Below are positions 8,058 through 18,545 of a stretch of 64,000 nt of DNA, one piece after another (position 1 is the first letter of the stretch; the number at the start of each line of letters is the position of its first letter). The position numbers were made by a program, and so were the translations under genes. Below the pieces are notes generated by a model, which saw only the letters and a list, made by a program, of their open reading frames with translations, was not told the origin of the DNA and did not search any database. This DNA is from DATATB01 sp036268995. Its GTDB lineage: Bacteria; Planctomycetota; Planctomycetia; Pirellulales; PNKZ01. The stretch covers positions 20,988-84,987 of the forward strand of contig DATATB010000161.1 of NCBI GenBank assembly GCA_036268995.1. Reading direction: 5' to 3'.

Positions 8058-8942
8058 CTACGGGAGGCGAGCTTGCCGGAAAAAGCCGGCGGTGGCCCAG
8101 TGCGAGAACCAGGCGTTTAGCTCGCCGGCCAGGGTGTCGGCGTCGTCGGGTGCAAGGGAAGCGGCGACGGCGATGGCCTCGCCGAGGGGGCGGCCGGCGA
8201 GGATCGCTTGCAGCAGTGCGTGTTGGCACTCGGTAATGGCCTCGCGACGTACGGAGTAGTCGCGGCGCCAGAGGGCGAGCCAGGTTGGCTGAGCAGGGGG
8301 CGGCAAAGGATCTGTTTTGTGGCGAATGCCCGAGATGTACTCCTGTACCGGCGAGCGCAGCGTCATCAGCCGCAAACTGGCCGCCGGCACGAGCACGACG
8401 TCGGCCAGGCGATCCGGCGTGATGGCCGCGAGCTGGTTTACGTCGAGGCCGGGTTCGTGCTCGTCGCCGGGTCCGTCGAAGGCTTCGCTATAGGCCCGTT
8501 CGAGCGTAGCCAGATCGACGAGGAAATCGGCCCAGTCGGCTTCGGATGAGTCACTCTCATCCCCGGCCGGCCGCGTTTCGGCCAGGAAGCCGGGAAAGTC
8601 GGCACTCAAATCGCCGAGCGTATAGCTGCGCGAGGGATACGTTTGCAGATAGCCGAACACAAAGGCGTCAAAAGTTTCTTCGCCCAGCGCGTGCAAGAGG
8701 GCGGGAAACTCCTCATGGAAACACTCGATCAGCCGGGCGTAGTAGGCGTTGGCATAAATGCCGAGCCGCTCCAGGCTCGACAACTGCCGCGAAGGCAGGA
8801 TCAGCCGCTCGACATCGTCCGGCGTCAGGGTCACTTCCTGCTGAGCCTCGTCCGACTCGATGCCTTCGCCGACGCCGCCGGGATGCGTGATCACGGCTTG
8901 CAGCCAGCGCTGGATTTGGCCGAGATTGGGTGAGGGTTGCAT
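8058..8942 (-). CDS. DUF2063 (BufC/HvfC-like) peptide-modification partner
   Basis: 294 residues from ATG 8942 (MQPSPNLGQ); an in-frame start at 8969 would add nine. The N-terminal domain (LSSLERLGIYANAYYARLIE, then ECFHEEFPALLHALG) is the DUF2063 signature: YxNxYxxRL followed by FPxLxxxLG. The C-terminal half is a second helical domain ending LNAWFSHWATAGFFRQARLP. Members of this family are encoded with DUF692 MNIO enzymes and deliver precursor peptides to them. The DUF692 gene lies just upstream on the same strand (stop at 9056), separated by a CCCTC-type repeat, so the two probably form an operon. The 3' end has a degenerate duplicate at 7476-7620. Confidence 0.85.
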   Translation of the reverse strand: MQPSPNLGQIQRWLQAVITHPGGVGEGIESDEAQQEVTLTPDDVERLILPSRQLSSLERLGIYANAYYARLIECFHEEFPALLHALGEETFDAFVFGYLQTYPSRSYTLGDLSADFPGFLAETRPAGDESDSSEADWADFLVDLATLERAYSEAFDGPGDEHEPGLDVNQLAAITPDRLADVVLVPAASLRLMTLRSPVQEYISGIRHKTDPLPPPAQPTWLALWRRDYSVRREAITECQHALLQAILAGRPLGEAIAVAASLAPDDADTLAGELNAWFSHWATAGFFRQARLP

Positions 8943-9010
8943 GGGACTGAAAACCGAAATGCTATTCAAGGTGGCAACAAATTGGACGCGGCGCTGTCCG
9001 TGCTCCTGGC

Positions 9011-9050
9011 ACCCTCACCCCGGCCCTCTCCCAGAGGGAGAGGGAGAAAT
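9011..9050. repeat. CCCTCACCC/GGGAGAGG intergenic repeat
   Basis: CACCCTCACCCCGGCCCTCT followed by CCCAGAGGGAGAGGGAGA forms a short hairpin in the gap between the DUF692 and DUF2063 genes. It is one of seven related copies in the window. It may attenuate transcription between the two genes, but it is not a classical T-tailed terminator. Confidence 0.65.
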
Positions 9051-9055
9051 GCGCT

Positions 9056-10000
9056 TTAGTCCATGACTTCGATGGCTGTGTGGACGATCGGATGAAATAC
9101 TGCTGGAGTGGGCTGATGTCCTTCGGCCGGTGTTGACGTTGGCTTCGCATCGCACGATAGGCTGCCTTGCATGTGCTGCTTGGCTTTCAATACTTCGGCG
9201 TGTACGACGGGGAACTCGGGAATCTTGGCGTCCCATTCCAGCAGCGTCGACGCGCCGCCGGTCAGTTCGTGCGCCAGGCGATACAAGCGCCATACCGGGT
9301 CGATCACCTGGCCGTCGTGCGTGTCGATCAAATGCGTGCCGCAACTGGTGTGGCCGGCCAGGTGAAACTGCACGACGCGCTCATGCGGCACCGAGCGGAT
9401 ATATTCGGCCGGATCGAAATCGTGGTTCACGCTCGAGACGTAGACGTTGTTCACGTCCAGCAGCAGGCCGCAGTCGGCCTGCTCCGCCATGCGGCCGATG
9501 AACTCGGCCTCGCTGAGCGTGGACTGGGCGAAGGTCAGATAGCTGCTCGGATTTTCCAGCACCAGCGGCCGCTCGATAAAATCCTGCACCGCGCGGATGC
9601 GCTCCACCAAATGCGCCAGCGTGGCTTCGTTGAACGGAATCGGCAGCAGGTCATGCGTATTGCGGCCCGCCACGCCCGTCCAGCATACATGGTCCGAAAT
9701 CCAGCGAGCACCCACCGCATCGGCCAGCGATTTGAGCCGTCCGAGGTAATCGAAATTCAGCGGGTCGCTGCTGCCGATCGACAGCGACACGCCGTGCATG
9801 ACCACGGTGTATCGCTCGGCAATCTGCTCGAGCACATACCGCGGCCGCCCGCGCGAGTCGATAAAATTTTCGGAAATGATCTCGAACCAATCGACCTCGG
9901 GCTGCTGGCGCAGGATATGGTCGAAGTGCGTCGTGCGCAGTCCCACCCCCAGCCCGAGATTTTCATAGCCTAACCGCCGCGGCATGGTCGCATATTCCAT
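9056..10000 (-). CDS. DUF692 multinuclear non-haem iron oxidase (MNIO, BufB/HvfB-like)
   Basis: 314 residues, a TIM-barrel of the DUF692/MNIO family. Metal-ligand candidates are in family positions: His69 in MHGVSL, His104 in SDHVCW, Glu149 in LENPSSY, Asp182 and nearby residues in LLLDVNNVYV with His193, His213 in FHLAGH, Asp227/His228 in DTHDG and Glu255 in LLEWDAKIPEF. Characterised members use iron to oxidise cysteines or other residues of ribosomally made peptides, handed over by a DUF2063-type partner, which is encoded next door. No DUF2282-type or other cysteine-rich precursor gene is visible within about 2 kb. The start could be ATG 10000 or 9985; ATG 10000 lies in a tandem 17-base repeat. 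The substrate is unknown. Confidence 0.9.
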   Translation of the reverse strand: MEYATMPRRLGYENLGLGVGLRTTHFDHILRQQPEVDWFEIISENFIDSRGRPRYVLEQIAERYTVVMHGVSLSIGSSDPLNFDYLGRLKSLADAVGARWISDHVCWTGVAGRNTHDLLPIPFNEATLAHLVERIRAVQDFIERPLVLENPSSYLTFAQSTLSEAEFIGRMAEQADCGLLLDVNNVYVSSVNHDFDPAEYIRSVPHERVVQFHLAGHTSCGTHLIDTHDGQVIDPVWRLYRLAHELTGGASTLLEWDAKIPEFPVVHAEVLKAKQHMQGSLSCDAKPTSTPAEGHQPTPAVFHPIVHTAIEVMD

Positions 10001-10031
10001 GTTGCCAGTGTGCCCATGTTGCCAGTGTGCC
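9998..10031. repeat. Perfect tandem duplication of 17 bases over the MNIO start codon
   Basis: CATGTTGCCAGTGTGCC occurs twice head to tail, at 9998-10014 and 10015-10031. Each copy includes the complement of an ATG for the minus strand. The duplication changes the spacing between any upstream ribosome-binding site and the first ATG of the DUF692 gene. Confidence 0.85.
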
Positions 10032-10072
10032 TTGCCCAGCCGCTTCCCGCAACCACCAACACCGAAAGGGAT

Positions 10073-10158
10073 TCGTCTCGACGGAGCGAGACGCCTACGG
10101 TGACGAACCGGGTGCCGCTACCGTCATCTCACCGTAGTCATCCCGCTCCGCCGGGATG
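10073..10158. repeat. Inverted-repeat element with CATCCCGCTCCGCCGGGATG
   Basis: The left part TCTCGACGGAGCGAGACGCC followed by TACGGTGA pairs with TCACCGTAGTCATCCCGCTC and CGCCGGGATG on the right (outer arms CTACGGTGA/TCACCGTAG). A related element lies at 23196-23280. It occupies the gap upstream of the DUF692 gene and downstream of the response regulator, and could act as a transcription boundary. The 10001-10259 gap holds no gene that I can support. Confidence 0.65.
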
Positions 10159-10259
10159 AAGCGACATCACAATCGACCAGCCCAGCGTCAAGCCGAGTTG
10201 CCTCCGTCGGCGGACCGAGATGGCTACCCCGATGCGGCAGAGCCGCGTTTGCCCTGGCC

Positions 10260-11641
<1,382 letters not shown>

Positions 11642-11645
<4 letters not shown>

Positions 11646-13732
11646 GTCCGGTCCGGAGAAATTTCAATGGGCAGCTTGAGCGTAAAAGCCGTTCCGCGGC
11701 CCGGCTCGCTGTGGCAGTCGATTTCGCCGTTGAGCTCGCGCATCCGCCGGCCGACGAGGTACAGCCCCAAGCCCGTGCCGCCGGGCCGCGTGGTCACGAA
11801 GGGCTCGAACAGCCGGTTCTGCACTTCCGGCGGCAAGCCGGGGCCGCTGTCGCGGACTTCGGCGAGCACGTGTCCGTTGGCTGCCCAGCAGCGCACCCAC
11901 ACGCTGCCGCCGGCGCCGGCCGCTTCGATCGAATTGCTCAACAGATTGAACAGCACCTCGCGCAAACGGTTCTCATCGGCCTGGACGAGCGGGCAGCCCT
12001 GGACCACTTCGGATTCCAACTTCACTTGCCGCTGGCTGGCCAGGTGGCGCATGACGTACAGCGTGCCGGCCAGAACGTCGGCGATGCTGGTGGGAGCCTG
12101 GCTGTCGGCACGCGGCCGCACGAACGACAGTAGCTGCGCGGTGGTGTGGGCCAGGCGGTCGATCTCGCCCAGGATCAGCCGCAGGTCTTCGTGATGCTCG
12201 GAATCGGGGCCGAGCTGTTCGGACATCACGCTGGCGATCGTCTTGATCGACGACAGCGGATTCTTGACCTCGTGCGCAATTGAACTGGCCAGCAGCCCCA
12301 GGGTCGCCAGCTTCTCGCTCTCCAGCGCCCGGCGCTCGGCCGCCAACCGATCGAGTTGAAGCACGCTGTTGTGCAAGGCCACGCCGAGCTGTTCGGCCAG
12401 CAGCACCACGGCGTTGGCTTCCTCATCACCGAAATCGCGATTGCGCGAGCGCGGCCCCAGCAAGAGCAGGCCCCAGAGTCCCGGCTGCTCGAAGCGCACG
12501 GCCAGCACCAGGCCGCTAGTGTCGATCTTCGCCAGCGGTCCGGCGGCGAGTTCGCGCGAAGTCCAAACCACGCGGTCGTCGCGCTGCATGGCCATGCCGG
12601 CGGCAACCAGCTCGGCCGGCTCCAACGATTCGGCCGTTCCCGCACGGCATAGCAAGTTGCCGCCCCCATCGAACAGCCAGCCGCTGGCCCGGTCCACTTC
12701 CAAAGCCGTGCGCATTTGGGCCATGAACCACTCCAGCAGGTCAGGCACGCTTTGGCCCGACAGGCCGGAAAGCTGCGCGGCGAGCTGCCGCGTGCGCGTG
12801 CGGAGCGTGCCGGCGGGCGAGCCCATCAGGTAGCGGAGCGCTTCGGCCGCCCGGCGTCGCAGCGGCGAATAAGCCACGATGAGCGCGACCGCGACGATGC
12901 CTTCGAGCAGGCCGAAATCGAGGCCATAGTTCGACTCGACGTTCGTGCGGATCGGCCGAATCGCCACCCGGTGTACCAGCAGGCAGCCGACCATGATCGC
13001 GCCGTAGACGATCGCGCGTTCCAGGATCAGGCGCATGAAATTGAAGCGCATCACAAAGTAGGCAAACACGATCGCCAGCACTGAAGGGCCGAGCATCAGC
13101 GCCAACACAAAATACGGCCGCCACCGCGGCCACGCCGCCATGGCAAAGACCAGCGCAAACGATTGCACGACGGCCAACACCACTTGCAGCACGGCCATGC
13201 TGGTAAAAAACGGCCGTGCTCGAGGCAGCTCGAGCCGGCGGCCCAAACGGTAGAAGGCACTGGCCGAAACCAGATCCACGAGCGCCGCCCAGATGCCGTA
13301 GGGCTTCCACAGCGGCGCGGTGATCGCGAGAAAGTCGCGGCTTGGGCTCGCGGCCAACAGGCTCACGATCGGCACCAGCAAAGCAACCGGCACGTAGGCC
13401 AGCAGGTAGCGCAGCCGCGGCGCAACTTCGGTCCCCAGCTCCGGTCGGCGAAGCCGCGCGCTGCCGTGCAACAGGGCGCTGGGCATGAGCAGCAGGCCGG
13501 CGGCCATCGCCGTCATTGACACCAAACGCGCTGGGCCCAACCAGCCGGCATGCGTGTCGACCAGCAGCAGATCGGCGAAGGCCCCCGCGTGCAGCAGCCA
13601 CGCAGCGGCAGCCAATAGCACGATCGGCATGGCCGCATAGCGCCAGTTGCGGCGCTCGACCAGCGCGAGCAACAGAGCCGTGTCGACGACCACGGCCAGG
13701 CCCACTGCCAGAAATTCGAGCTGCTGAAACAT
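11642..13732 (-). CDS. Membrane sensor histidine kinase with GAF domain
   Basis: 696 residues. The first ~300 contain about eight hydrophobic segments, an intramembrane-type sensor. A GAF-like region follows (about 315-470), then HisKA with phospho-acceptor His in SSIAHEVKNPLSSIKTI and a HATPase_c domain with the N box (ENRLREVLFNLLSNSIEA), GPGLP and GGTGLGLYLV motifs. It should phosphorylate the sigma-54 regulator encoded directly downstream with ATGA overlap. Upstream, with only nine bases between them, lies the small protein that overlaps pspA. The signal is unknown; many membrane spans with almost no periplasmic loop suggest sensing of the membrane itself. Confidence 0.92.
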
Positions 13733-13741
13733 CGTTGCATC

Positions 13742-14113
13742 TTACACAAAACGGCTGGGCGCCATGTAAACTTCGATGGCAACCGGCGGCAGCCCGTGGC
13801 TGTGCCCTGCTTCGAGCCAGTCGGCCCGCAGGCAATGATCCGGCCCCAGCGGCGCGACGCGCAGCCGCCCCTGGACGCCGGAGCCCCGGCATCGATACTC
13901 GACGTACGGGCCGGCGGCCGCTTCGCCGGCCCGACGCTCGAGCACTTCGACCGGCCGGCCCTCGATCACGAGGATCGAGCCGGGCTCCAAGCGCAGCAAT
14001 CGCCCTTCGTCGGGCGACAGGCGGATGCGATCGGACGCCCACCACCGGCGCACGAGATGCCATACATCGGCCGCCAGCCGCCAACAGCCGCTTTCAAGTT
14101 TCGGTTTGCACAC
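13742..14113 (-). CDS. Small barrel-like protein between pspA and the kinase, unknown
   Basis: 123 residues from a GTG at 14113 that overlaps the 3' end of pspA by 20 bases, with its stop nine bases before the kinase start. The sequence is rich in beta-prone strands (RLLRLEPGSILVIEGRPVEVLERR and on; VEYRCRG; GRLRVAPL; AIEVYMAP), suggesting a small beta barrel. There is no signal peptide or membrane segment and no recognised catalytic motif. Tight coupling to pspA and the two-component genes argues for a role in the same stress module, perhaps as a PspA partner. Internal starts are possible because the overlap is large. Confidence 0.6.
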   Translation of the reverse strand: MCKPKLESGCWRLAADVWHLVRRWWASDRIRLSPDEGRLLRLEPGSILVIEGRPVEVLERRAGEAAAGPYVEYRCRGSGVQGRLRVAPLGPDHCLRADWLEAGHSHGLPPVAIEVYMAPSRFV

Positions 14114-14774
14114 GGCTCTTCAATTCCTCGAATTCGCGCGCGAGCTGCTGCTGCCGCTCGGCCTGTTGAAACTGCCGCTCGAGCTCGGCCGCATCCGGAT
14201 CGCGGTCGTCGAGCCGATCGTAAGCCTTGCTCATGGCCTCGGCCCGCTCGACGCGCTGTTCGAGCCGCCCGAACTGGGCAAAGGCCGAGCCGCCGGTCGC
14301 CTGGTTCAAGGCCTGCTGGATGCGTTGCGACGAATCGGCCCGCACCAGTCGGGCCAGCAGCAGCGTTTGCTTCTGCCGGGCCTGGCGAATCTTGTCGGCC
14401 AGCTCGCGCACGGCCTCGTGCAGCCGGGCCGTCTGCTCCTTTTGCTTCGCATATTCCTGCTCGAGCGCATCGGCCCGGGCGGCGGCCGATACTTTTTGTT
14501 CCAAGGCCGCCTTCGCAGCCGCTTCGTCGCCGCGGCGCAGCGCGGAGCCGGCGCGTTCGAGCCATTGCTCCGCCTCGCGCCGGGCCGCCTCGACGCGCTG
14601 GCCGAGCTGAATTTCGTCGGCGATCGCGCCGGCGACACTGGCGCGCACCCGCTCCAGCTCGCCTTCCATATCGACGATCAACTGGTACAGCAACCGCTCG
14701 GGATCTTCTACTTTTTCGCGCAAGGTGGTAATGCTCGACCGCATGACCAGGGTGAAACTTTCGAGCCAGCCCAT
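14094..14774 (-). CDS. pspA: PspA/IM30 family phage-shock protein
   Basis: 226 residues, almost entirely alpha-helical and coiled-coil, with the family start MGWLESFTLVMRSSITTL and the second conserved helix around EDPERLLYQLIVDMEGELERV less one or two residues. PspA/IM30 (Vipp1) proteins are ESCRT-III-like; they coat and repair damaged inner membrane. Length matches the family (about 220-230). In enterobacteria pspA is switched on through sigma-54 and the enhancer protein PspF; here a sigma-54 response regulator and its kinase lie in the same run of genes, which suggests a parallel control circuit. Start ATG 14774, with AAGGA about 11 bases upstream. Confidence 0.93.
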   Translation of the reverse strand: MGWLESFTLVMRSSITTLREKVEDPERLLYQLIVDMEGELERVRASVAGAIADEIQLGQRVEAARREAEQWLERAGSALRRGDEAAAKAALEQKVSAAARADALEQEYAKQKEQTARLHEAVRELADKIRQARQKQTLLLARLVRADSSQRIQQALNQATGGSAFAQFGRLEQRVERAEAMSKAYDRLDDRDPDAAELERQFQQAERQQQLAREFEELKSRVQTET

Positions 14775-14827
14775 GATTGAGGTGTCCTTTGTGTTGAAGG
14801 GAAAGTGAAACGCGACCGTGTCGGAAA

Positions 14828-14845
14828 CCCGGCATGAATGCCGGG
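14828..14845. repeat. 18-base near-perfect palindrome upstream of pspA
   Basis: CCCGGCATGAATGCCGGG, with a two-base centre, lies in the 90-base gap between the stop of the 1226-residue membrane gene and the pspA start. It may be a short hairpin acting at the transcript end, an operator, or a dispersed repeat; the sequence alone does not decide. Confidence 0.6.
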
Positions 14846-14864
14846 GCTAAGTTCACAACTGAAT

Positions 14865-17800
14865 TCATTCCCAATCTTGGAGGGCGGCGCCGACGGCGCG
14901 GAGACGCTGGAGCAATTGCTCGCGATTGAGTTCGCAGGCAGCCCCCAGCGCGACGACCGCCGCGCCCAGCAGCAGCCCGGCGACCCAGAGCAACTGCGGA
15001 TGGTCAATGCTGCCGCGTACGACCATGGCCACCAGGTCGGCGAGCAGGAACGCGGTGCCCGTCGACATCAAGGCCCGCACGCGCAGCCCCATCGCCAGCA
15101 GCACGATGCTCACGCTGGCGGCCATCAGCGTGAAGAGGTGCAGCCAACTGCCTTGCACGATGTGGAACGTAGGCGAGACGAGGATCAGCAAGGCGCCCAG
15201 ATATCGGAGCGGATTGTGCCGCTCGACGGGAATCTCGCGTTTGAGCAGTTCGACCAGGCCCAAGATCGTCAGCCCGATCGGCACCATGTAAAACTGCGGG
15301 TCGCTCCAGGCCAGCTCCCGCCACAGCAGTGCCAGCGCGATGTTGAGGATGCCGGCCGCCAGGACCACGAGGCCCTTCTGGCGCTCGACGACGCCGCGCC
15401 AGAAGTAAAAGGCCGCGGCCGCCAGGATGCCAAGGCTATTGATGCCCAGCCACGTCGGATTCGTATGCGTGAGTTCGACTAGCCACATGTGCCGGCCGGC
15501 GCCGATCAACACGGCCACCGCCGGCAGCCACGCGCCGGTCGTGGTGCACGGCCCGCTAAGAATCGCCGCCTTGCCACGCCCAACGAGCCACGCTCCCAGG
15601 CCCCAGAGGATGAACCCCAGGCCGAGCACGACGAACATCGCCATCCCGCGGCCAACGTGGATCACGCCAAAATACGCGAAATACGCCACCGTCAGCCCTG
15701 CGATGAGCTGTGCCACCCAGGCATGCTCCACGCGTTGCCGCCGGCAAGCGGCCAGCAGTTCCTGGCCAATCAGCGTGGCGAACGCCAGGCCCGCCAGTAG
15801 CGCCTGTCCAAAACCGAGTGACGGCAGCATCAGGCTGGCCAGCAACACTGCGGCCACGCACGCCCCGAGCAGCGTCCGCTGAACGAGCACGATCTCGAGG
15901 GCAATATCTTCCGGTTGGCCGGTGTCTTCACCGCTCGACGCATGCAGCGTCGCACCGATGATGGCTCGCACCGGTGCCAGGCTCCACAAGAAGCTGCTGA
16001 CAGCCACGACCAAAGCCAGCAGCAAACACGCCGGAAGAAGATCGACTCGGCCCAGGTCAAACACCGTCAGCAACCTCGGGCAGCTTCCTTCCAGCACCAG
16101 GGCGCTGACTTGCCAATTCAGCAACACTAAGGCCCCGAACATTTCCGTCCGGCGGCTCCGCGAGACCGTCCAAGCCGTCAGCCCAACGGCCACAATCAGG
16201 CCGGCCAGCCGCGCATGCACATCGAAGATCAACAGCGAAGCGAGTCCCAACGGGAGCAAAACGGCAAGGCACACGGCCGGCAGAGGCGTGCGCCACGTTG
16301 TGCAAGCGCTAGCCCAAGCGCCGCTCGCCAAGCCGCCCTCCAGCCCGCGATGCAGGGCCAGGCCGCCGACGGCCATCGTCGACCAGAGCGCCGGCAGCCA
16401 AAGGCCGGCCTCGCGACCGCCGATGGCCATCCAGCCGGCGCCTGCCAGTAGCAGCAGGCCGATATGCCCGAGCGCGGCCAGGCGCGGATTGCAGTGCGCG
16501 CGGGCCATGTCGAAGAGGCACAGCAGGGCCAACGCCCGCACGAGCCACCACACGCCGATGCTCGCATCCAGTTGCAGCATATTGAGCACGCAGCCCGGCA
16601 AGCAGAGCAGCAGCGTGCAAGCCACGATCGCGGGCGTGACAAACAATCCGGTCGCAGCGCCGAAAGCCCGCGATGCCCGCGAGCGAGGAAACCGCTGCCA
16701 CAAGTAGCCCAGCAGCCATTGGGCCAACAGCTCGAGCACGAGCACCGAAGCGAGTTGCTGGGGTACGAGATGCAGTTGAGTTGCCGCAAACCAAAAGCCT
16801 GCCAGCGTGGGAAACGCCAGGGCCGCAACGCTCAACTCCACGCGAAGCCAGACGAGTGCCTGTACGGCCAGCAGCCCGCTAATCGCGACGGCCGCCATCG
16901 ACGCATGCGGAGTGCTCCCCTGCCAAACTTCGAAGCCCCAGAGCCCCGGCAGCACGGCAGCCAAAGCCAAACTTGTGCGACGGCACAAGTTCTCGCAGAG
17001 TTCGGGCCGGCACCAGGATTCAAGGCCGCCGGCTCGAACCGGCAGCCGCGCGAGCTGCCGATCGATCTTCGAACCCGGCCATAGCAGCAGGGCCGAGAGC
17101 AGCACCAGGGCCAATTGCGTGGTCTCGGCTGGCAGGTTCCAGAGCAGCACGCCGCGGCCGAAAGCTGATATTCCCAGCGTGGCCACCAGCATCGCCGCCA
17201 GCGCGGGCAGTGCGATCGCTCGATCTCGCAGCATGACGGTCTGCCAGGCAAACAGGCCGGCCAGCGCCAGCCCGACCGGCAGGGTCGCCTTCGCGTGCGT
17301 AGCAGCCAGCGCCAACAACACGATCGGCAATGCCACAACGTAGCGGCGCAGCGGCTCGGCAAAGAGTTCGTCTCTTCGCCGTGCTGCGCGGCATGCCAGC
17401 ACCGTGAGTGCGACGAGCAGCGGCAGGAAGGTGAGGCCGAAGAAGGCGGGCGGCAGATACGATTCGTGGATCGCGAGTCCGGCTTGCTGGACTGCCGCTT
17501 GCGCCGCTGCGGCGAACAAGGCCGGCAAATAGCGGTAAGACACGGTCAGCGCGGCCAGCGCGGCCCAGACCAGCGCCGGCTGGTTCGTGCGCCGCGCCAT
17601 GAGCGCCACCATGCCGGCCACCAGTAGCGCGGTGGGCACCAAGACACGCGGCGGGACTTCGGCCATCAAGGGCGATGCCGCCAGCGTCATGCCCACCGCA
17701 CACAGCACGAGCGTGACGATCAGCGGCACGACCACGGCCCACGGCAGCGGCCACAGCAAACCACCGGTCCGCTGCTCGAACACCCGGGCAACGCCATCGG

Positions 17801-18545
17801 CAGAGAGCAGCACGGTCGCGGCTACCAAGACGCTGCCCAACCCGATCCAGTCGAGTCCCATCTGCCGCGCAAAGCACGCCCCGAAAATCGCGAAGAACTG
17901 AATCGCCAACAGCGCGATCGGAAAAAACCCAAAAACCCGCGGCGCCTGTCGCTCTTCGACCAGCCAGAAGACATGCCGATTGACTTTGACCGCGCCGACG
18001 GTGAATACGCCCCACAACAGCAGCGCGACCATCGGACTGTGCAGCATTTGCCAGCCGGGAGCGAGGGCCCCGGCCATCGCCAGCAGCAGATAGCACACAA
18101 GAAACGTGGGTTGCGACGCACGCAGAAAGAAACGGCTCACGTCGCGGCCGACGATCGCAGCCAGGCACGTGGTCAGCGAAAGCAACAGCCAGAAGGTGCC
18201 CGGCCACTCGTGGCCACTCGACTCGGCCAGGTGCACCCAGTGCAGGGCCGCCATCGCCACGGGAAATAGCAGCACCGACAGCCCCAGCAGGATGGTTCCC
18301 GTCCGGCGCAGCGCCAAGCGTGCCTCGCTGTAGCGTCCGACGGCAAAGGCGCCCAGCGTGTAGGCCAGCACGATCAGTTGCTTGAGGCTCGCGGCGTAGC
18401 CGTCCCAGTGCGACGTCACGAGCATCAACGACGATCCCAGGACAATGGCCATGCCCAGCGCCAGGATCCACTTGATGTTTCGGTCTTGGAGAAAACTGTC
18501 GCAGAAGCGCAGCCAGGCAGAACGTGAGTGTTGCGGCGATTGCAT
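14865..18545 (-). CDS. Very large polytopic membrane protein, function unknown
   Basis: 1226 residues with more than 30 hydrophobic segments along its whole length, separated by very short loops. The N-terminus up to about residue 35 is cytoplasmic (HSRSAWLRFCDSFLQDRNIK) and precedes the first span. Nothing catalytic is obvious. Such long, loop-poor proteins resemble the DUF2157/DUF2339 style of membrane protein common in environmental bacteria, but I cannot place it firmly. Repetition of similar spans suggests internal duplication. Downstream on the same strand is pspA (gap 90 bases), so the protein may belong with the envelope module or simply be a neighbour. Confidence 0.8.
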   Translation of the reverse strand: MQSPQHSRSAWLRFCDSFLQDRNIKWILALGMAIVLGSSLMLVTSHWDGYAASLKQLIVLAYTLGAFAVGRYSEARLALRRTGTILLGLSVLLFPVAMAALHWVHLAESSGHEWPGTFWLLLSLTTCLAAIVGRDVSRFFLRASQPTFLVCYLLLAMAGALAPGWQMLHSPMVALLLWGVFTVGAVKVNRHVFWLVEERQAPRVFGFFPIALLAIQFFAIFGACFARQMGLDWIGLGSVLVAATVLLSADGVARVFEQRTGGLLWPLPWAVVVPLIVTLVLCAVGMTLAASPLMAEVPPRVLVPTALLVAGMVALMARRTNQPALVWAALAALTVSYRYLPALFAAAAQAAVQQAGLAIHESYLPPAFFGLTFLPLLVALTVLACRAARRRDELFAEPLRRYVVALPIVLLALAATHAKATLPVGLALAGLFAWQTVMLRDRAIALPALAAMLVATLGISAFGRGVLLWNLPAETTQLALVLLSALLLWPGSKIDRQLARLPVRAGGLESWCRPELCENLCRRTSLALAAVLPGLWGFEVWQGSTPHASMAAVAISGLLAVQALVWLRVELSVAALAFPTLAGFWFAATQLHLVPQQLASVLVLELLAQWLLGYLWQRFPRSRASRAFGAATGLFVTPAIVACTLLLCLPGCVLNMLQLDASIGVWWLVRALALLCLFDMARAHCNPRLAALGHIGLLLLAGAGWMAIGGREAGLWLPALWSTMAVGGLALHRGLEGGLASGAWASACTTWRTPLPAVCLAVLLPLGLASLLIFDVHARLAGLIVAVGLTAWTVSRSRRTEMFGALVLLNWQVSALVLEGSCPRLLTVFDLGRVDLLPACLLLALVVAVSSFLWSLAPVRAIIGATLHASSGEDTGQPEDIALEIVLVQRTLLGACVAAVLLASLMLPSLGFGQALLAGLAFATLIGQELLAACRRQRVEHAWVAQLIAGLTVAYFAYFGVIHVGRGMAMFVVLGLGFILWGLGAWLVGRGKAAILSGPCTTTGAWLPAVAVLIGAGRHMWLVELTHTNPTWLGINSLGILAAAAFYFWRGVVERQKGLVVLAAGILNIALALLWRELAWSDPQFYMVPIGLTILGLVELLKREIPVERHNPLRYLGALLILVSPTFHIVQGSWLHLFTLMAASVSIVLLAMGLRVRALMSTGTAFLLADLVAMVVRGSIDHPQLLWVAGLLLGAAVVALGAACELNREQLLQRLRAVGAALQDWE

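Noticed and set aside
7476..8180. Insertion sequence around the 140-residue gene
   Set aside because: No transposase, terminal inverted repeats or short target duplication; the flanking repeats are coding-derived.
8130..8229. Longer start for the 140-residue gene at 8229
   Set aside because: The extra 62 residues are Arg/Pro-rich shadow of the bufC end; ATG 8043 fits better.
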